In this document: positions 41,744 to 51,575 of the stretch, one piece after another
Layout of the letters: every line of letters starts with the position of its first letter
How positions within the stretch are numbered: the stretch's first letter is position 1
Program-made: the position numbers and the translations under genes
Assembly (NCBI RefSeq): GCF_014650075.1
Contig: NZ_BMUG01000004.1
Span: 558,001-622,000, forward strand
Length of the DNA: 64,000 nucleotides
Direction of reading: 5' to 3'
Origin: Streptomyces microflavus
GTDB lineage: Bacteria > Actinomycetota > Actinomycetes > Streptomycetales > Streptomycetaceae
Notes under the pieces: model-generated
Seen by the model: the letters and a program-made list of their open reading frames with translations, nothing else
The model's database searches: none
What the model was told of the DNA's origin: nothing

Positions 41744-42467
41744 GCGCGGCGGCCACCGGAGCCGCCGCCGCTCCCGGTTCGGGCACCCCGAAGACCGGCA
41801 GCAGCCGTGACGGGCCGCGCCGCAGAAGCGCGGGTGGCAACAGCGAGAGCGGGTCCAGATAGGCGTCGCCCCGCCGCAGCCCCCAGTGCAGACAGCCCGC
41901 CGCACAGTGGAACGGCCCCGCTTCCAGCATCCCGACCGGCCGGCCCGCGACCACGTCGTCGCCCTTCGCCACCAGCGCCCGCACCGGCTCGTACGTCGTG
42001 CGTAGCGGGGGCGCCCCGCTCCCGGCCAGCTCGATGACGAGCACCCCGCGCCCCGCCACCCGCCCCGCGAACGAGACCCGGCCGGTGGCGGCGGCCAGGA
42101 CCTCGCTGCCCGGCCGGGCACCCAGGTCGACGCCGCGGTGGCCGGGCCCGTACGGACCGGCGGGCGGCTCCCACCCCCGTAACACCGCGGGTCTCCCGGC
42201 CACCGGCCAGACCGGCCCGCCGTCCCGCTCCGCGAAGGTCCCCGCACCCACGTCCGTCGCGGCCGTCGGCGGGAACGCCTCCGCGGCGCGTACGGCGGGC
42301 GGGAGCCGCGGCCCGGCGGTCTCGGCCCCCGGCGGGGGCAGGGCCGCCGTCAGCAAGGCCACGACCGGCAGCAACACCGGCACACGGCAGCGGCGTGAAC
42401 CGGGCGAGCGGAGCAGGAATCCGCGCGTGCGGAGCAGGAAACCGGGCGTGCGGAGCAGGAATCGCAT
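41694..42467 (-). CDS. M23-family (LytM-type) peptidase, secreted or membrane anchored
   Basis: A 257-residue protein. An N-terminal basic stretch with three FLLR repeats precedes a hydrophobic signal helix (VPVLLPVVALLTAAL). The M23 domain has PYGPGHRGVDLGARPGSEVL (the HxxxD metal site), GRGVLVIELAGSG and AGCLHWGLRRG (the HxG site, His-Trp-Gly in place of the usual His-x-His). The weak second site may reduce zinc binding, so it could be a non-catalytic LytM factor. It sits between whiG and rpsB, as in other Streptomyces. Confidence 0.85.
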   Translation of the reverse strand: MRFLLRTPGFLLRTRGFLLRSPGSRRCRVPVLLPVVALLTAALPPPGAETAGPRLPPAVRAAEAFPPTAATDVGAGTFAERDGGPVWPVAGRPAVLRGWEPPAGPYGPGHRGVDLGARPGSEVLAAATGRVSFAGRVAGRGVLVIELAGSGAPPLRTTYEPVRALVAKGDDVVAGRPVGMLEAGPFHCAAGCLHWGLRRGDAYLDPLSLLPPALLRRGPSRLLPVFGVPEPGAAAAPVAAALSRVRRAGSSRRRCPR

Positions 42468-42743
42468 GGGCCAACCGTCTCCCGGAGGGCCGGATTCCGG
42501 GGATCACGACCCGCTCCTGTGGAGTACTCGCCGGTTGTGGACATCGCCGTCACCCGGCACCCGGCGGGTCCCGTACACTTCATGTGGCGATCCGGGTCAC
42601 CGGGTCGACTTCGCACGCCCCGCCACCAGCCTCTTTCGGATGGTGGCCGCGCTCCTCGGTCCCTAGTGGCACGGCGCGTCGGGGCGTCAGGCGCGACCGC
42701 AAACCTGCGGACGCGGTAACCGAGCACCTCAAGGAGTACGGCC

Positions 42744-43688
42744 ATGGCCGTCGTCACGATGCGGGAGCTGCTGGAAAGCGGCGTCCACTTCGGTCACCAG
42801 ACCCGTCGCTGGAACCCGAAGATGAAGCGCTTCATCTTCACCGAGCGCAACGGCATCTACATCATCGACCTGCTCCAGTCGCTGTCGTACATCGACCGCG
42901 CCTACGAGTTCGTCAAGGAGACCGTCGCCCACGGCGGCTCCATCATGTTCGTGGGTACGAAGAAGCAGGCCCAGGAGGCCATCGCCGAGCAGGCGACGCG
43001 CGTCGGCATGCCGTACGTCAACCAGCGTTGGCTCGGTGGCATGCTCACCAACTTCTCCACCGTCTACAAGCGCCTTCAGCGTCTGAAGGAGCTTGAGCTC
43101 ATCGACTTCGAGGACGTGGCCGCCTCCGGCCTCACCAAGAAGGAGCTCCTGGTCCTCTCGCGTGAGAAGGCCAAGCTGGAGAAGACCCTCGGTGGTATCC
43201 GCGAGATGCAGAAGGTGCCCAGCGCCGTCTGGATCGTCGACACCAAGAAGGAGCACATCGCCGTCGGTGAGGCGCGCAAGCTCCACATCCCGGTCGTCGC
43301 GATCCTCGACACCAACTGCGACCCCGACGAGGTCGACTACAAGATTCCGGGCAACGACGACGCGATCCGCTCCGTCACCCTGCTCACCCGCGTGATCGCC
43401 GACGCCGTCGCCGAGGGCCTCATCGCCCGTTCCGGTGCCGCCACCGGTGACTCGAAGCCGGGCGAGAAGGCCGCCGGCGAGCCCCTCGCCGAGTGGGAGC
43501 GCGACCTGCTCGAGGGCGACAAGAAGGACGAGACCGCGGCTGCCGCCGAGGTCCAGTCCTCCGCCGAGACCGAGAAGGTCGCCGACGCCGAGGAGCCGGC
43601 CGTGGCCGTCGCCGAGGCCGAGGCTGCCGCAGAGGCCCCGGCCGCTGCCGAGGCTCCGGCCGCCGACGCGGACGCCGAGCAGGCCTGA
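42744..43688 (+). CDS. rpsB: 30S ribosomal protein S2
   Basis: A 314-residue S2: [40 protein letters not shown] and [20 protein letters not shown] are the family hallmarks. The Ala/Glu-rich C-terminal extension of about 70 residues is typical for Streptomyces. Start ATG after CAAGGAG. It heads rpsB-tsf, followed by a hairpin. Confidence 0.98.
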   Translation: MAVVTMRELLESGVHFGHQTRRWNPKMKRFIFTERNGIYIIDLLQSLSYIDRAYEFVKETVAHGGSIMFVGTKKQAQEAIAEQATRVGMPYVNQRWLGGMLTNFSTVYKRLQRLKELELIDFEDVAASGLTKKELLVLSREKAKLEKTLGGIREMQKVPSAVWIVDTKKEHIAVGEARKLHIPVVAILDTNCDPDEVDYKIPGNDDAIRSVTLLTRVIADAVAEGLIARSGAATGDSKPGEKAAGEPLAEWERDLLEGDKKDETAAAAEVQSSAETEKVADAEEPAVAVAEAEAAAEAPAAAEAPAADADAEQA

Positions 43689-43706
43689 CACCCGTCACGG
43701 CTGCTG

Positions 43707-43744
43707 ACGGCGGGGGCCGGCGCCACAAGCGCCGCCCCCGCCGT
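43707..43744 (+). terminator. Hairpin between rpsB and tsf
   Basis: A long GC-rich stem joins 43707-43717 and 43734-43744, with a further inner stem. It probably works as a partial terminator inside the rpsB-tsf operon. Confidence 0.8.
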
Positions 43745-43787
43745 TCACCCGTAGATCTTTCAGACTTCGAGAGAGACATACAGACTC

Positions 43788-44624
43788 ATGGCGAACTACA
43801 CCGCCGCTGACGTCAAGAAGCTCCGCGAGCTCACCGGCGCCGGCATGATGGACTGCAAGAAGGCGCTCGACGAGGCCGACGGCAGCGTCGACAAGGCCGT
43901 CGAGGCGCTCCGTATCAAGGGCCAGAAGGGCGTCGCCAAGCGCGAGGGCCGCTCTGCCGAGAACGGTGCCGTCGTCTCCCTCGTCTCCGAGGACAAGACG
44001 TCCGGCGTCCTCCTTGAGCTGAAGTGCGAGACGGACTTCGTCGCCAAGGGCGACAAGTTCCAGGCCGTCGCCAACGCGCTGGCCGCCCACGTCGCCGCCA
44101 CCTCCCCGGCCGACATCGCCGCGCTCCTCGCCTCCGAGATCGAGCCCGGCAAGACCGTCCAGGCGTACGTGGACGAGGCCAACGCCAACCTCGGCGAGAA
44201 GATCGTCCTGGACCGCTTCGCGCAGTTCACCGGCGACTTCGTCTCCGTGTACATGCACCGCACCATGCCCGACCTGCCCCCGCAGATCGGTGTCCTGGTC
44301 GAGCTGGACAAGGCCGACGCCGACCTGGCCAAGGGCATCGCGCAGCACATCGCCGCCTTCGCCCCGAAGTACCTCTCCCGCGAGGACGTTCCGGCCGAGG
44401 TCGTCGAGGCCGAGCGCCGCGTCGCCGAGGAGACCACCCGCGCCGAGGGCAAGCCCGAGGCCGCCCTCCCGAAGATCGTCGAGGGTCGCGTCAACGGCTT
44501 CTTCAAGGAGGCCACGCTTCTCGGCCAGCCGTACGCGCTGGACAACAAGAAGTCGGTTCAGAAGGTCCTGGACGAGGCCGGTGTCACCCTGAAGCGCTTC
44601 TCGCGCATCAAGGTCGGCATCTGA
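43788..44624 (+). CDS. tsf: Translation elongation factor Ts
   Basis: A 278-residue EF-Ts: [37 protein letters not shown] start, [13 protein letters not shown] and the C-terminal [20 protein letters not shown]. It recycles EF-Tu-GDP to the GTP form. Its start follows the rpsB terminator by 44 bases. Confidence 0.98.
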   Translation: MANYTAADVKKLRELTGAGMMDCKKALDEADGSVDKAVEALRIKGQKGVAKREGRSAENGAVVSLVSEDKTSGVLLELKCETDFVAKGDKFQAVANALAAHVAATSPADIAALLASEIEPGKTVQAYVDEANANLGEKIVLDRFAQFTGDFVSVYMHRTMPDLPPQIGVLVELDKADADLAKGIAQHIAAFAPKYLSREDVPAEVVEAERRVAEETTRAEGKPEAALPKIVEGRVNGFFKEATLLGQPYALDNKKSVQKVLDEAGVTLKRFSRIKVGI

Positions 44625-44713
44625 GTCCGTCCGGGCGAACAGCGCCGGACCCGATAGGGTCTGGTGCAGTCGACGGCCGCACCCACGCCGGACGACCGCA
44701 GATCTGACGAGGA

Positions 44714-44756
44714 GGCCATTGCCGCTGTAGGGACACCAGACCCACCGGCAATGGCC
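44714..44756 (+). terminator. Terminator hairpin between tsf and pyrH
   Basis: A perfect 11-base stem (44714-44724 with 44746-44756) followed by TTCTT, 90 bases after the tsf stop and 30 bases before pyrH. It separates translation genes from pyrH-frr-cdsA. Confidence 0.85.
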
Positions 44757-44785
44757 TTCTTCGTATGTGCACGAGGAGAATTTCC

Positions 44786-45562
44786 ATGGACAAGGGCGCG
44801 GACGCCATTCAGGCCGACGACAAGCGCGACGACGACAAGGGTTCCGGGCGCTTCATGCTGAAGCTCTCCGGTGAGGCTTTCGCCGGTGGCGGCGGTCTGG
44901 GCGTCGACCCCGACGTCGTGCACACCATCGCGCGCGAGATCGCCGCCGTCGTACGCGACGGCGCCCAGATCGCGGTGGTCATCGGGGGAGGCAACTTCTT
45001 CCGCGGCGCCGAGCTCCAGCAGCGCGGCATGGACCGGGCCCGCTCCGACTACATGGGCATGCTCGGCACCGTCATGAACTGCCTGGCGCTCCAGGACTTC
45101 CTGGAGAAGGAGGGCATCGACTCGCGCGTCCAGACCGCCATCACCATGGGCCAGGTCGCCGAGCCGTACATCCCGCTCCGCGCCGTGCGGCACCTGGAGA
45201 AGGGGCGCGTGGTGATCTTCGGCGCCGGTATGGGCATGCCGTACTTCTCCACCGACACCACCGCCGCCCAGCGCGCCCTGGAGATCGACGCCGAGGCGCT
45301 CCTGATGGGGAAGAACGGGGTGGACGGGGTCTACGACTCCGACCCGAAGACCAACCCCGACGCGGTGAAGTTCGACGCGCTGGAGTACGGCGAGGTGATC
45401 ACGCGCGACCTGAAGGTCGCCGACGCCACCGCCATCACGCTCTGCCGTGACAACAAGCTCCCGATCCTCGTCTTCGAGCTGACCGTCGAGGGCAATATCG
45501 CCCGCGCGGTCAAGGGTGAGAAGATCGGCTCGCTCGTCAGCGATCAGAGCACCCGGGCCTGA
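44786..45562 (+). CDS. pyrH: UMP kinase PyrH
   Basis: A 258-residue amino-acid-kinase fold enzyme that makes UDP. Motifs: [46 protein letters not shown] and [20 protein letters not shown]. The polar 20-residue N-terminal extension is common in the genus. ATG with GAGGAGA upstream. Confidence 0.97.
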   Translation: MDKGADAIQADDKRDDDKGSGRFMLKLSGEAFAGGGGLGVDPDVVHTIAREIAAVVRDGAQIAVVIGGGNFFRGAELQQRGMDRARSDYMGMLGTVMNCLALQDFLEKEGIDSRVQTAITMGQVAEPYIPLRAVRHLEKGRVVIFGAGMGMPYFSTDTTAAQRALEIDAEALLMGKNGVDGVYDSDPKTNPDAVKFDALEYGEVITRDLKVADATAITLCRDNKLPILVFELTVEGNIARAVKGEKIGSLVSDQSTRA

Positions 45563-45678
45563 CGGCCCCCCAGGATGGACAACGGCCTGCCGGTCGGACA
45601 CCGTGCAGGTGAGGACGCGACGCAGGACCCGCAGGGCCCGTCGATGACGGGTCCGCTCAAGACACGCAGGAGCACGTG

Positions 45679-46236
45679 GTGATCGAAGAAATCCTCCTCG
45701 AGGCCGAGGAGAAGATGGAGAAGGCCGTTGTCGTCGCGAAAGAGGACTTCGCCGCGATCCGTACCGGCCGTGCGCACCCGGCGATGTTCAACAAGATCGT
45801 CGCCGACTACTACGGCGCGCTGACCCCGATCAACCAGCTGGCCTCGTTCTCGGTTCCCGAGCCGCGGATGGCTGTCGTGACGCCGTTCGACAAGACCGCG
45901 CTGCGCAACATCGAGCAGGCGATCCGCGACTCCGACCTCGGCGTCAACCCGAGCAACGACGGCAATATCATCCGGGTGACGTTCCCCGAGCTCACCCAGG
46001 ACCGCCGCAAGGAGTACATCAAGGTCGCCAAGACCAAGGCCGAGGACTCCAAGATCTCGATCCGCTCCATCCGCCGCAAGGCCAAGGAAGCGCTCGACAA
46101 GCTCGTCAAGGACAAGGAGTCCGGCGAGGACGAGGTGCGCCGCGCCGAGAAGGAGCTCGACGACACCACCGCGAAGTACGTCGCGCAGGTGGACGAGCTG
46201 CTCAAGCACAAGGAAGCCGAGCTGCTCGAAGTCTGA
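45679..46236 (+). CDS. frr: Ribosome recycling factor
   Basis: A 185-residue [57 protein letters not shown] and EERR-type C-terminal helices. It splits post-termination ribosomes with EF-G. The second of two tandem GTG codons (45679) is preferred, because AGGAG is then six bases away and the protein starts MIEE as usual. Its stop shares a base with cdsA. Confidence 0.97.
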   Translation: MIEEILLEAEEKMEKAVVVAKEDFAAIRTGRAHPAMFNKIVADYYGALTPINQLASFSVPEPRMAVVTPFDKTALRNIEQAIRDSDLGVNPSNDGNIIRVTFPELTQDRRKEYIKVAKTKAEDSKISIRSIRRKAKEALDKLVKDKESGEDEVRRAEKELDDTTAKYVAQVDELLKHKEAELLEV

Positions 46237-47321
46237 TGAACGACTCTTCCTGGGGCGCACCGCAGGGAGCCGGCTACCGGGGTGCCCCCGAGATGGGGGT
46301 CGCTCCGGCGGGTCCCGCCTACGATGTGCATGAAGCCCAGCAGACTCGGCCCATGCCCAACGTGCCGGACGTTCCCGACGCAGGTAGAGACGCAGAGAGC
46401 CGCGACGGCCGGGACGGGGACGCCACGCACGTCAGCGGCCCCCTGTTCCGTGACGAGATGCCGCAGGAGCCCATGTCCACCCCGCTGCCGTCCCCGCCGC
46501 AGAAGAAGCGTGCGGGGCGTGATCTGCGCGCCGCCATAGGGGTCGGTGTGGGGCTCGGCGCCGTCATCGTCGCCTCGCTGTTCATCGTGAAGGCCGTCTT
46601 CGTCGGCGTGATCGTCGTCGCCGTCGTGGTCGGCCTTTGGGAGCTCACCTCCCGGCTGCGGGAGCAGAAGGGCATCAACGCGCCCCTCGTCCCGCTGGCC
46701 GTCGGCGGGGCCGCGATGGTCGTCGCCGGCTACGCGCGCGGCGCCGAGGGGGCCTGGGTCGCCATGGCCCTGACCGCCCTCGCGGTGCTGGTCTGGCGGA
46801 TGACCGAGCCGCCCGACGGGTATCTCAAGGACGTCACGGCCGGTGTCTTCGCCGCGTTCTACGTCCCGTTCCTGGCCACCTTCGTAGCCATGCTGCTGAC
46901 GGCGGACGACGGGCACTGGAGGGTTCTCGTCTTCCTCGTCCTTACCGTCGTCAGCGACACCGGGGCGTACGCGGTCGGCTGGCGCTTCGGCACCCACAAG
47001 CTCGCCCCCCGCATCAGCCCCGGCAAGACCCGCGAGGGACTGCTCGGTGCCGTCTCCTTCGCGATGGTCGCCGGCGCTCTGTGCATGGAGTTCCTGATCG
47101 ACGGCGGCTCCTGGTGGCAGGGTCTGCTGCTCGGTCTCGCGGTCGCCGTCAGCGCCACCCTCGGTGACCTGGGCGAGTCCATGATCAAGCGGGACCTGGG
47201 GATCAAGGACATGGGCACCCTGCTCCCCGGCCACGGCGGCATCATGGACCGGCTGGACTCGCTGCTGCCGACCGCGCCGGTGTTCTGGCTGCTGCTCGTG
47301 CTGTTCGTCGGCTCCGGCTGA
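46236..47321 (+). CDS. cdsA: Phosphatidate cytidylyltransferase CdsA
   Basis: A 361-residue integral membrane enzyme that makes CDP-diacylglycerol from phosphatidate and CTP. A disordered N-terminal segment of about 90 residues precedes eight or so membrane helices. The signature is SMIKRDLGIKDMGTLLPGHG (about residues 315-335), with SDTGAYAVGWRFGTHKLAPR earlier. It overlaps frr by one base. Confidence 0.95.
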   Translation: MNDSSWGAPQGAGYRGAPEMGVAPAGPAYDVHEAQQTRPMPNVPDVPDAGRDAESRDGRDGDATHVSGPLFRDEMPQEPMSTPLPSPPQKKRAGRDLRAAIGVGVGLGAVIVASLFIVKAVFVGVIVVAVVVGLWELTSRLREQKGINAPLVPLAVGGAAMVVAGYARGAEGAWVAMALTALAVLVWRMTEPPDGYLKDVTAGVFAAFYVPFLATFVAMLLTADDGHWRVLVFLVLTVVSDTGAYAVGWRFGTHKLAPRISPGKTREGLLGAVSFAMVAGALCMEFLIDGGSWWQGLLLGLAVAVSATLGDLGESMIKRDLGIKDMGTLLPGHGGIMDRLDSLLPTAPVFWLLLVLFVGSG

Positions 47322-47432
47322 GGGTCCGCGCAGCCCCGCGTACCACGTCCCACCTGCACGTTCTACGAGTGAGGGTCCGTTGTCCACAGGGCGGCGGGCC
47401 CTCACCCGTCTGTCTGCGACACTGGATGAACC

Positions 47433-48539
47433 ATGCCTAAGCCCGGAGAACTCACTTTCGTCGCGCCCCGCGGAGCCAAGAAGCCGCCGCGGCACCTCGC
47501 CGACCTCACGCCCGCCGAGCGCAAGGAAGCGGTCGCCGCGACCGGCGAGAAGCCGTTCCGCGCCCAGCAGCTCTCGCAGCACTACTTCGCGCGGTACGCG
47601 CACGACCCGGCGGAGTGGACCAACATCCCCGCCGGGTCCCGGGAGAAGCTCGCCGAGGCGCTGTTCCCGGACCTGATGTCCGTGGTCCGTCACATCAGCT
47701 GTGACGACGACACCACCCGTAAGACGCTGTGGAAGCTGCACGACGGGACGCTCGTCGAGTCCGTCCTGATGCGCTACCCCGAGCGCGTCACGATGTGCAT
47801 CTCCTCCCAGGCCGGCTGTGGGATGAACTGCCCCTTCTGTGCCACCGGGCAGGCCGGGCTCGACCGCAACCTGTCGACCGCCGAGATCGTGCACCAGATC
47901 GTCGACGGCATGCGCGCCCTGCGTGACGGGGAGGTGCCCGGCGGTCCGGCCCGGCTCTCCAACATCGTCTTCATGGGCATGGGCGAGCCGCTCGCCAACT
48001 ACAACCGTGTCGTCGGAGCGATCCGCCGGCTCACCGACCCCGAGCCGGACGGCCTCGGCCTCTCCCAGCGCGGGATCACCGTCTCCACCGTGGGGCTCGT
48101 CCCGGCGATGCTGCGCTTCTCCGACGAGGGCTTCAAGTGCCGCCTCGCGGTCTCGCTGCACGCCCCGGACGACGAGCTGCGCGACACCCTCGTCCCCGTC
48201 AACACCCGGTGGAACGTGCGCGAGGTGCTGGACGCCGCCTGGGAGTACGCGGAGAAGTCCGGCCGCCGGATCTCCATCGAGTACGCCCTCATCCGGGACA
48301 TCAACGACCAGGCCTGGCGCGGCGACCTGCTCGGCCGGCTGCTCAAGGGCAAGCGGGTGCACGTCAACCTGATCCCGCTGAACCCGACGCCCGGCTCCAA
48401 GTGGACCGCCTCGCGCCCCGAGGACGAGAAGGCGTTCGTCGAGGCCATCGCGGCCCACGGCGTGCCCGTCACCGTCCGGGACACCCGCGGCCAGGAGATC
48501 GACGGGGCCTGCGGGCAGCTGGCGGCCTCCGAGCGCTGA
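47433..48539 (+). CDS. rlmN: Dual-specificity 23S rRNA/tRNA adenine-C2 methyltransferase RlmN
   Basis: A 368-residue radical-SAM enzyme methylating A2503 of 23S rRNA and A37 of some tRNAs. The iron-sulphur motif is [20 protein letters not shown], the SAM-binding GGE-like segment is [12 protein letters not shown], and the C-terminal catalytic Cys lies in [14 protein letters not shown]. The N-terminal accessory domain starts near [20 protein letters not shown]. Single gene. Confidence 0.96.
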   Translation: MPKPGELTFVAPRGAKKPPRHLADLTPAERKEAVAATGEKPFRAQQLSQHYFARYAHDPAEWTNIPAGSREKLAEALFPDLMSVVRHISCDDDTTRKTLWKLHDGTLVESVLMRYPERVTMCISSQAGCGMNCPFCATGQAGLDRNLSTAEIVHQIVDGMRALRDGEVPGGPARLSNIVFMGMGEPLANYNRVVGAIRRLTDPEPDGLGLSQRGITVSTVGLVPAMLRFSDEGFKCRLAVSLHAPDDELRDTLVPVNTRWNVREVLDAAWEYAEKSGRRISIEYALIRDINDQAWRGDLLGRLLKGKRVHVNLIPLNPTPGSKWTASRPEDEKAFVEAIAAHGVPVTVRDTRGQEIDGACGQLAASER

Positions 48540-48606
48540 TCACCGGCGGACTCCCGGCGACCGGCCGAAATCCGCCGGTGTAGCCTGGGCCGAAATCAAC
48601 TTCATA

Positions 48607-48719
48607 TTCCGACAGGGGAGCGCCACAGCGCTGAGAGTGCGGCACCAAGGACAGGTTGGCCGCAGACCCTCTGAACCTCGCCCGGGTCATTCCGGGTAGG
48701 AAGTTCGGACCTTACTCAA
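48607..48719 (+). ncRNA. TPP riboswitch (THI element)
   Basis: The conserved aptamer parts are in order: GGGGAGC after the P1 strand, CTGAGAG at 48631-48637 (the pyrimidine-sensing arm), ACCCTCTGAACCTC near 48666, and the closing GGTAGGAAGTTCGGA. It lies 84 bases upstream of thiB, so thiamine pyrophosphate should repress the transporter genes. Confidence 0.95.
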
Positions 48720-48802
48720 GCTGTTGCGCCCTGCCCGCTTCCGGTACGTCCCGGCGGCGGGCAGGGCCGCGTCTCTTCCTGGTCACCTCCAGGAGGAATC
48801 AC

Positions 48803-49903
48803 ATGAACACCACCAAGAAGTACGCCTCGACCGCGCTCGCCGCGGCGCTCGGCGTCACCGTCCTCGCGGGCTGCGGCGGCTCCGACGACACCTCGGCCGG
48901 ATCCGGCGCGTCGAAGGGCAGCGGCTCCAAGACCGTCACCCTGGTCACCCACGACTCCTTCAACGCCTCGGAAGCGGTGCTGAAGCAGTTCACCAAGGAG
49001 AGCGGCTACACCGTCGAGCTCCTCAAGAGCGGTGACGCCGGTGCCGCGCTCAACCAGGAGATCCTGACCAAGGGCTCCCCGCGGGGCGACGTCTTCTTCG
49101 GCGTCGACAACACCCTGCTCTCCCGCGCCCTCGACAACGGTCTCTTCACCGCGTACGAGGCCAAGGGCCTGGACCGGGTCGTGGACGGCACCGAGCAGGA
49201 CGACAAGCACCGCGTCACGCCCGTCGACACCGGTGACATCTGCGTCAACTACGACAAGAAGTACTTCGCCGACAAGAAGCTCGCGCCCCCGCAGACCTTC
49301 GAGGACCTGCTGAAGCCCGCGTACAAGAACCTTCTCGTCACCGAGAACGCGGCCACCTCCTCGCCCGGCCTCGGCTTCCTCCTCGGCACCGTCGCCACCC
49401 AGGGCGAGGACGGTTACGAGGCGTACTGGAAGAAGCTCAAGGCCAACGGCGTCAAGGTCGTCGACGGCTGGGAGCAGGCCTACAACGAGGAGTTCTCGGG
49501 CTCCGCCGGCGGCAAGAAGGCCAAGGCGGACCGGCCGCTCGTCGTCAGTTATGCCTCCAGCCCGCCCGTCGAGGTCCTCTACGCCGACCCGCAGCCGAAG
49601 GAGGCGCCCACCGGGGTCTCCACCGGGACCTGCTTCCGGCAGACCGAGTACGCGGGGCTCCTGAAGGGTGCGAAGAACGAGGCGGGCGGCAAGGCGCTGC
49701 TGGACTTCCTGATCAGCAAGACGTTCCAGGAGGACGTGCCGCTGAACATGTTCGTGAACCCGGTCGTGACGGACGCGAAGCTGCCGGAGATCTTCACCGA
49801 GTTCGGCGAGACCGTCGACAAGCCGGCCACGGTGGCCCCCGACAAGATCGCCGCCAACCGTGAGCAGTGGGTCCGGTCGTGGAACTCGCTCGTCGTGAAG
49901 TAG
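48803..49903 (+). CDS. thiB: Thiamine ABC transporter substrate-binding lipoprotein
   Basis: A 366-residue lipoprotein: signal peptide with lipobox LAGC (cleavage before Cys at about residue 23), then a Gly/Ser linker and a periplasmic-binding-protein fold with VTLVTHDSFNASEAVLKQFT, DVFFGVDNTLLSRALDNGLF and GFLLGTVATQGEDGYEAYW. The match to ThiB and the TPP riboswitch upstream support thiamine as ligand. GGAGG precedes the ATG. Confidence 0.92.
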   Translation: MNTTKKYASTALAAALGVTVLAGCGGSDDTSAGSGASKGSGSKTVTLVTHDSFNASEAVLKQFTKESGYTVELLKSGDAGAALNQEILTKGSPRGDVFFGVDNTLLSRALDNGLFTAYEAKGLDRVVDGTEQDDKHRVTPVDTGDICVNYDKKYFADKKLAPPQTFEDLLKPAYKNLLVTENAATSSPGLGFLLGTVATQGEDGYEAYWKKLKANGVKVVDGWEQAYNEEFSGSAGGKKAKADRPLVVSYASSPPVEVLYADPQPKEAPTGVSTGTCFRQTEYAGLLKGAKNEAGGKALLDFLISKTFQEDVPLNMFVNPVVTDAKLPEIFTEFGETVDKPATVAPDKIAANREQWVRSWNSLVVK

Positions 49904-49941
49904 GCCGTACCACCGGCGGAGGCGGGCGGCGGGGAGCTGCG

Positions 49942-51570
49942 GTGCGGCTCGGTCTGATGGCCGTGCCCGTCGCGTTCTTCGCCGTCTTCTTCGCCTACCC
50001 CGTGACCGCGATCGTCGGCCGCGGGGTGAAGACGGACGACGGCTGGCAGTTCGGGCGGATCGGCGAGGTGCTGTCCCGCCCGGACATCCTCGACGTCCTC
50101 TGGTTCACCACCTGGCAGGCGCTCGCCTCCACCGCGCTCACGTTGTTGATCGCCCTGCCCGGCGCGTACGTCTTCGCCCGCTTCGACTTCCCCGGAAAGC
50201 AGGTGCTGCGGGCGGTCGTCACCGTGCCGTTCGTGCTGCCCACCGTCGTCGTCGGCACCGCGTTCCTGGCGCTGCTCGGGCGCGGCGGCTTCCTCGACGA
50301 GCTGTGGGGCGTACGGCTCGACACCACGGTGTGGGCGATCCTGCTGGCGCACGTCTTCTTCAACTACGCGGTGGTCGTCCGGACGGTGGGCGGCCTCTGG
50401 TCGCAGCTCGACCCGCGCCAGGAGGAGGCCGCCCGGGTGCTCGGCGCCGGGCGGTTCGCCGCCTGGCGGCGGGTGACGCTGCCCGCGCTCGGCCCGGCGG
50501 TGGCCGCCGCCGCACTGATGGTCTTCCTCTTCACGTTCACCTCGTTCGGTGTCGTGCAGATCCTCGGCGGCCCCTCCTACTCCACCCTGGAGGTGGAGGT
50601 CTACCGGCAGACCGCGCAACTGCTCGACCTGCCGACGGCCGCCGTACTGACCATGGTCCAGTTCGTCGCGGTCGGCGCGATCCTCGCCCTGCACGCCGTG
50701 ACCGTACGCCGTCGGGAGCGGGCGCTGAAGCTGGTGGACCCGGCGCAGACCTCCCGCCGGCCGCGCGGCGCCGGACAGTGGGCGCTGCTCGGCGGGGTCC
50801 TGCTCACCGCGCTGCTGCTGATCCTGCTGCCCCTCGGTGTGCTCGTGGAGCGGTCGTTCGACGGGCCGGGCGGTTACGGCCTCGGCTATTACGAGGCCCT
50901 CCAGTCGGCCGGGGGCAGCGGCTCGACCTTCCTCGTACCGCCGCTGGAGGCGGTCGGGAACTCCCTGCAGTACGCGTTCGTCGCCACCCTCATCGCCCTG
51001 GTCGTCGGCGGTCTCGCGGCGGCAGCCCTGACCCGGCGGGCGGGGCCGCTGGTCCGCGGCTTCGACGCCCTGCTGATGCTGCCGCTCGGGGTCTCCGCCG
51101 TCACCGTCGGCTTCGGCTTCCTCATCACCCTCGACAAGCCGCCGCTCGACCTGCGCACCTCCTGGATCCTGGTGCCGCTGGCCCAGGCGCTGGTGGGCGT
51201 CCCCTTCGTCGTACGGACCATGCTCCCCGTGCTCCGCGCGGTGGACGACCGGCTGCGCGAGGCGGCCGCCGTGCTGGGGGCCTCCCCGCTGCGGGCCTGG
51301 CGCGAGGTCGATCTGCCGCTGGTGCGGCGGGCGGTGCTCGTCGCCGCGGGCTTCGCGTTCGCCGTGTCGCTCGGGGAGTTCGGCGCCACCGTCTTCATCG
51401 CCCGGCCCGACAACCCGACCCTGCCGGTCGCCGTCGCCCGGCTGCTGGGCCGGTCCGGGGAGCTCAACTACGGGCAGGCGATGGCGCTCAGCACGATCCT
51501 GATGCTGGTGTGCGCGGTGTCGCTGCTGCTCCTCGAACGCATCCGTACCGACCGATCCGGGGAGTTCTGA
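49942..51570 (+). CDS. thiP: Thiamine ABC transporter permease, fused two-half type
   Basis: About 542 residues with two complete permease halves, each with an EAA-type loop: EEAARVLGAGRFAAWRRVTL and REAAAVLGASPLRAWREVDL. Twelve or so membrane helices are predicted. The fused form is the standard ThiP plan. The GTG at 49942 has GGGGAG five bases upstream; in-frame GTGs at 49867 and 49879 would add residues and overlap thiB. The next gene, thiQ, follows after five bases. Confidence 0.9.
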   Translation: MRLGLMAVPVAFFAVFFAYPVTAIVGRGVKTDDGWQFGRIGEVLSRPDILDVLWFTTWQALASTALTLLIALPGAYVFARFDFPGKQVLRAVVTVPFVLPTVVVGTAFLALLGRGGFLDELWGVRLDTTVWAILLAHVFFNYAVVVRTVGGLWSQLDPRQEEAARVLGAGRFAAWRRVTLPALGPAVAAAALMVFLFTFTSFGVVQILGGPSYSTLEVEVYRQTAQLLDLPTAAVLTMVQFVAVGAILALHAVTVRRRERALKLVDPAQTSRRPRGAGQWALLGGVLLTALLLILLPLGVLVERSFDGPGGYGLGYYEALQSAGGSGSTFLVPPLEAVGNSLQYAFVATLIALVVGGLAAAALTRRAGPLVRGFDALLMLPLGVSAVTVGFGFLITLDKPPLDLRTSWILVPLAQALVGVPFVVRTMLPVLRAVDDRLREAAAVLGASPLRAWREVDLPLVRRAVLVAAGFAFAVSLGEFGATVFIARPDNPTLPVAVARLLGRSGELNYGQAMALSTILMLVCAVSLLLLERIRTDRSGEF

Positions 51571-51575
51571 ACACC

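Noticed and set aside
45810..48458. A minus-strand open frame of about 880 codons opposite frr, cdsA and rlmN
   Set aside because: It crosses three real genes and has no recognisable domain.
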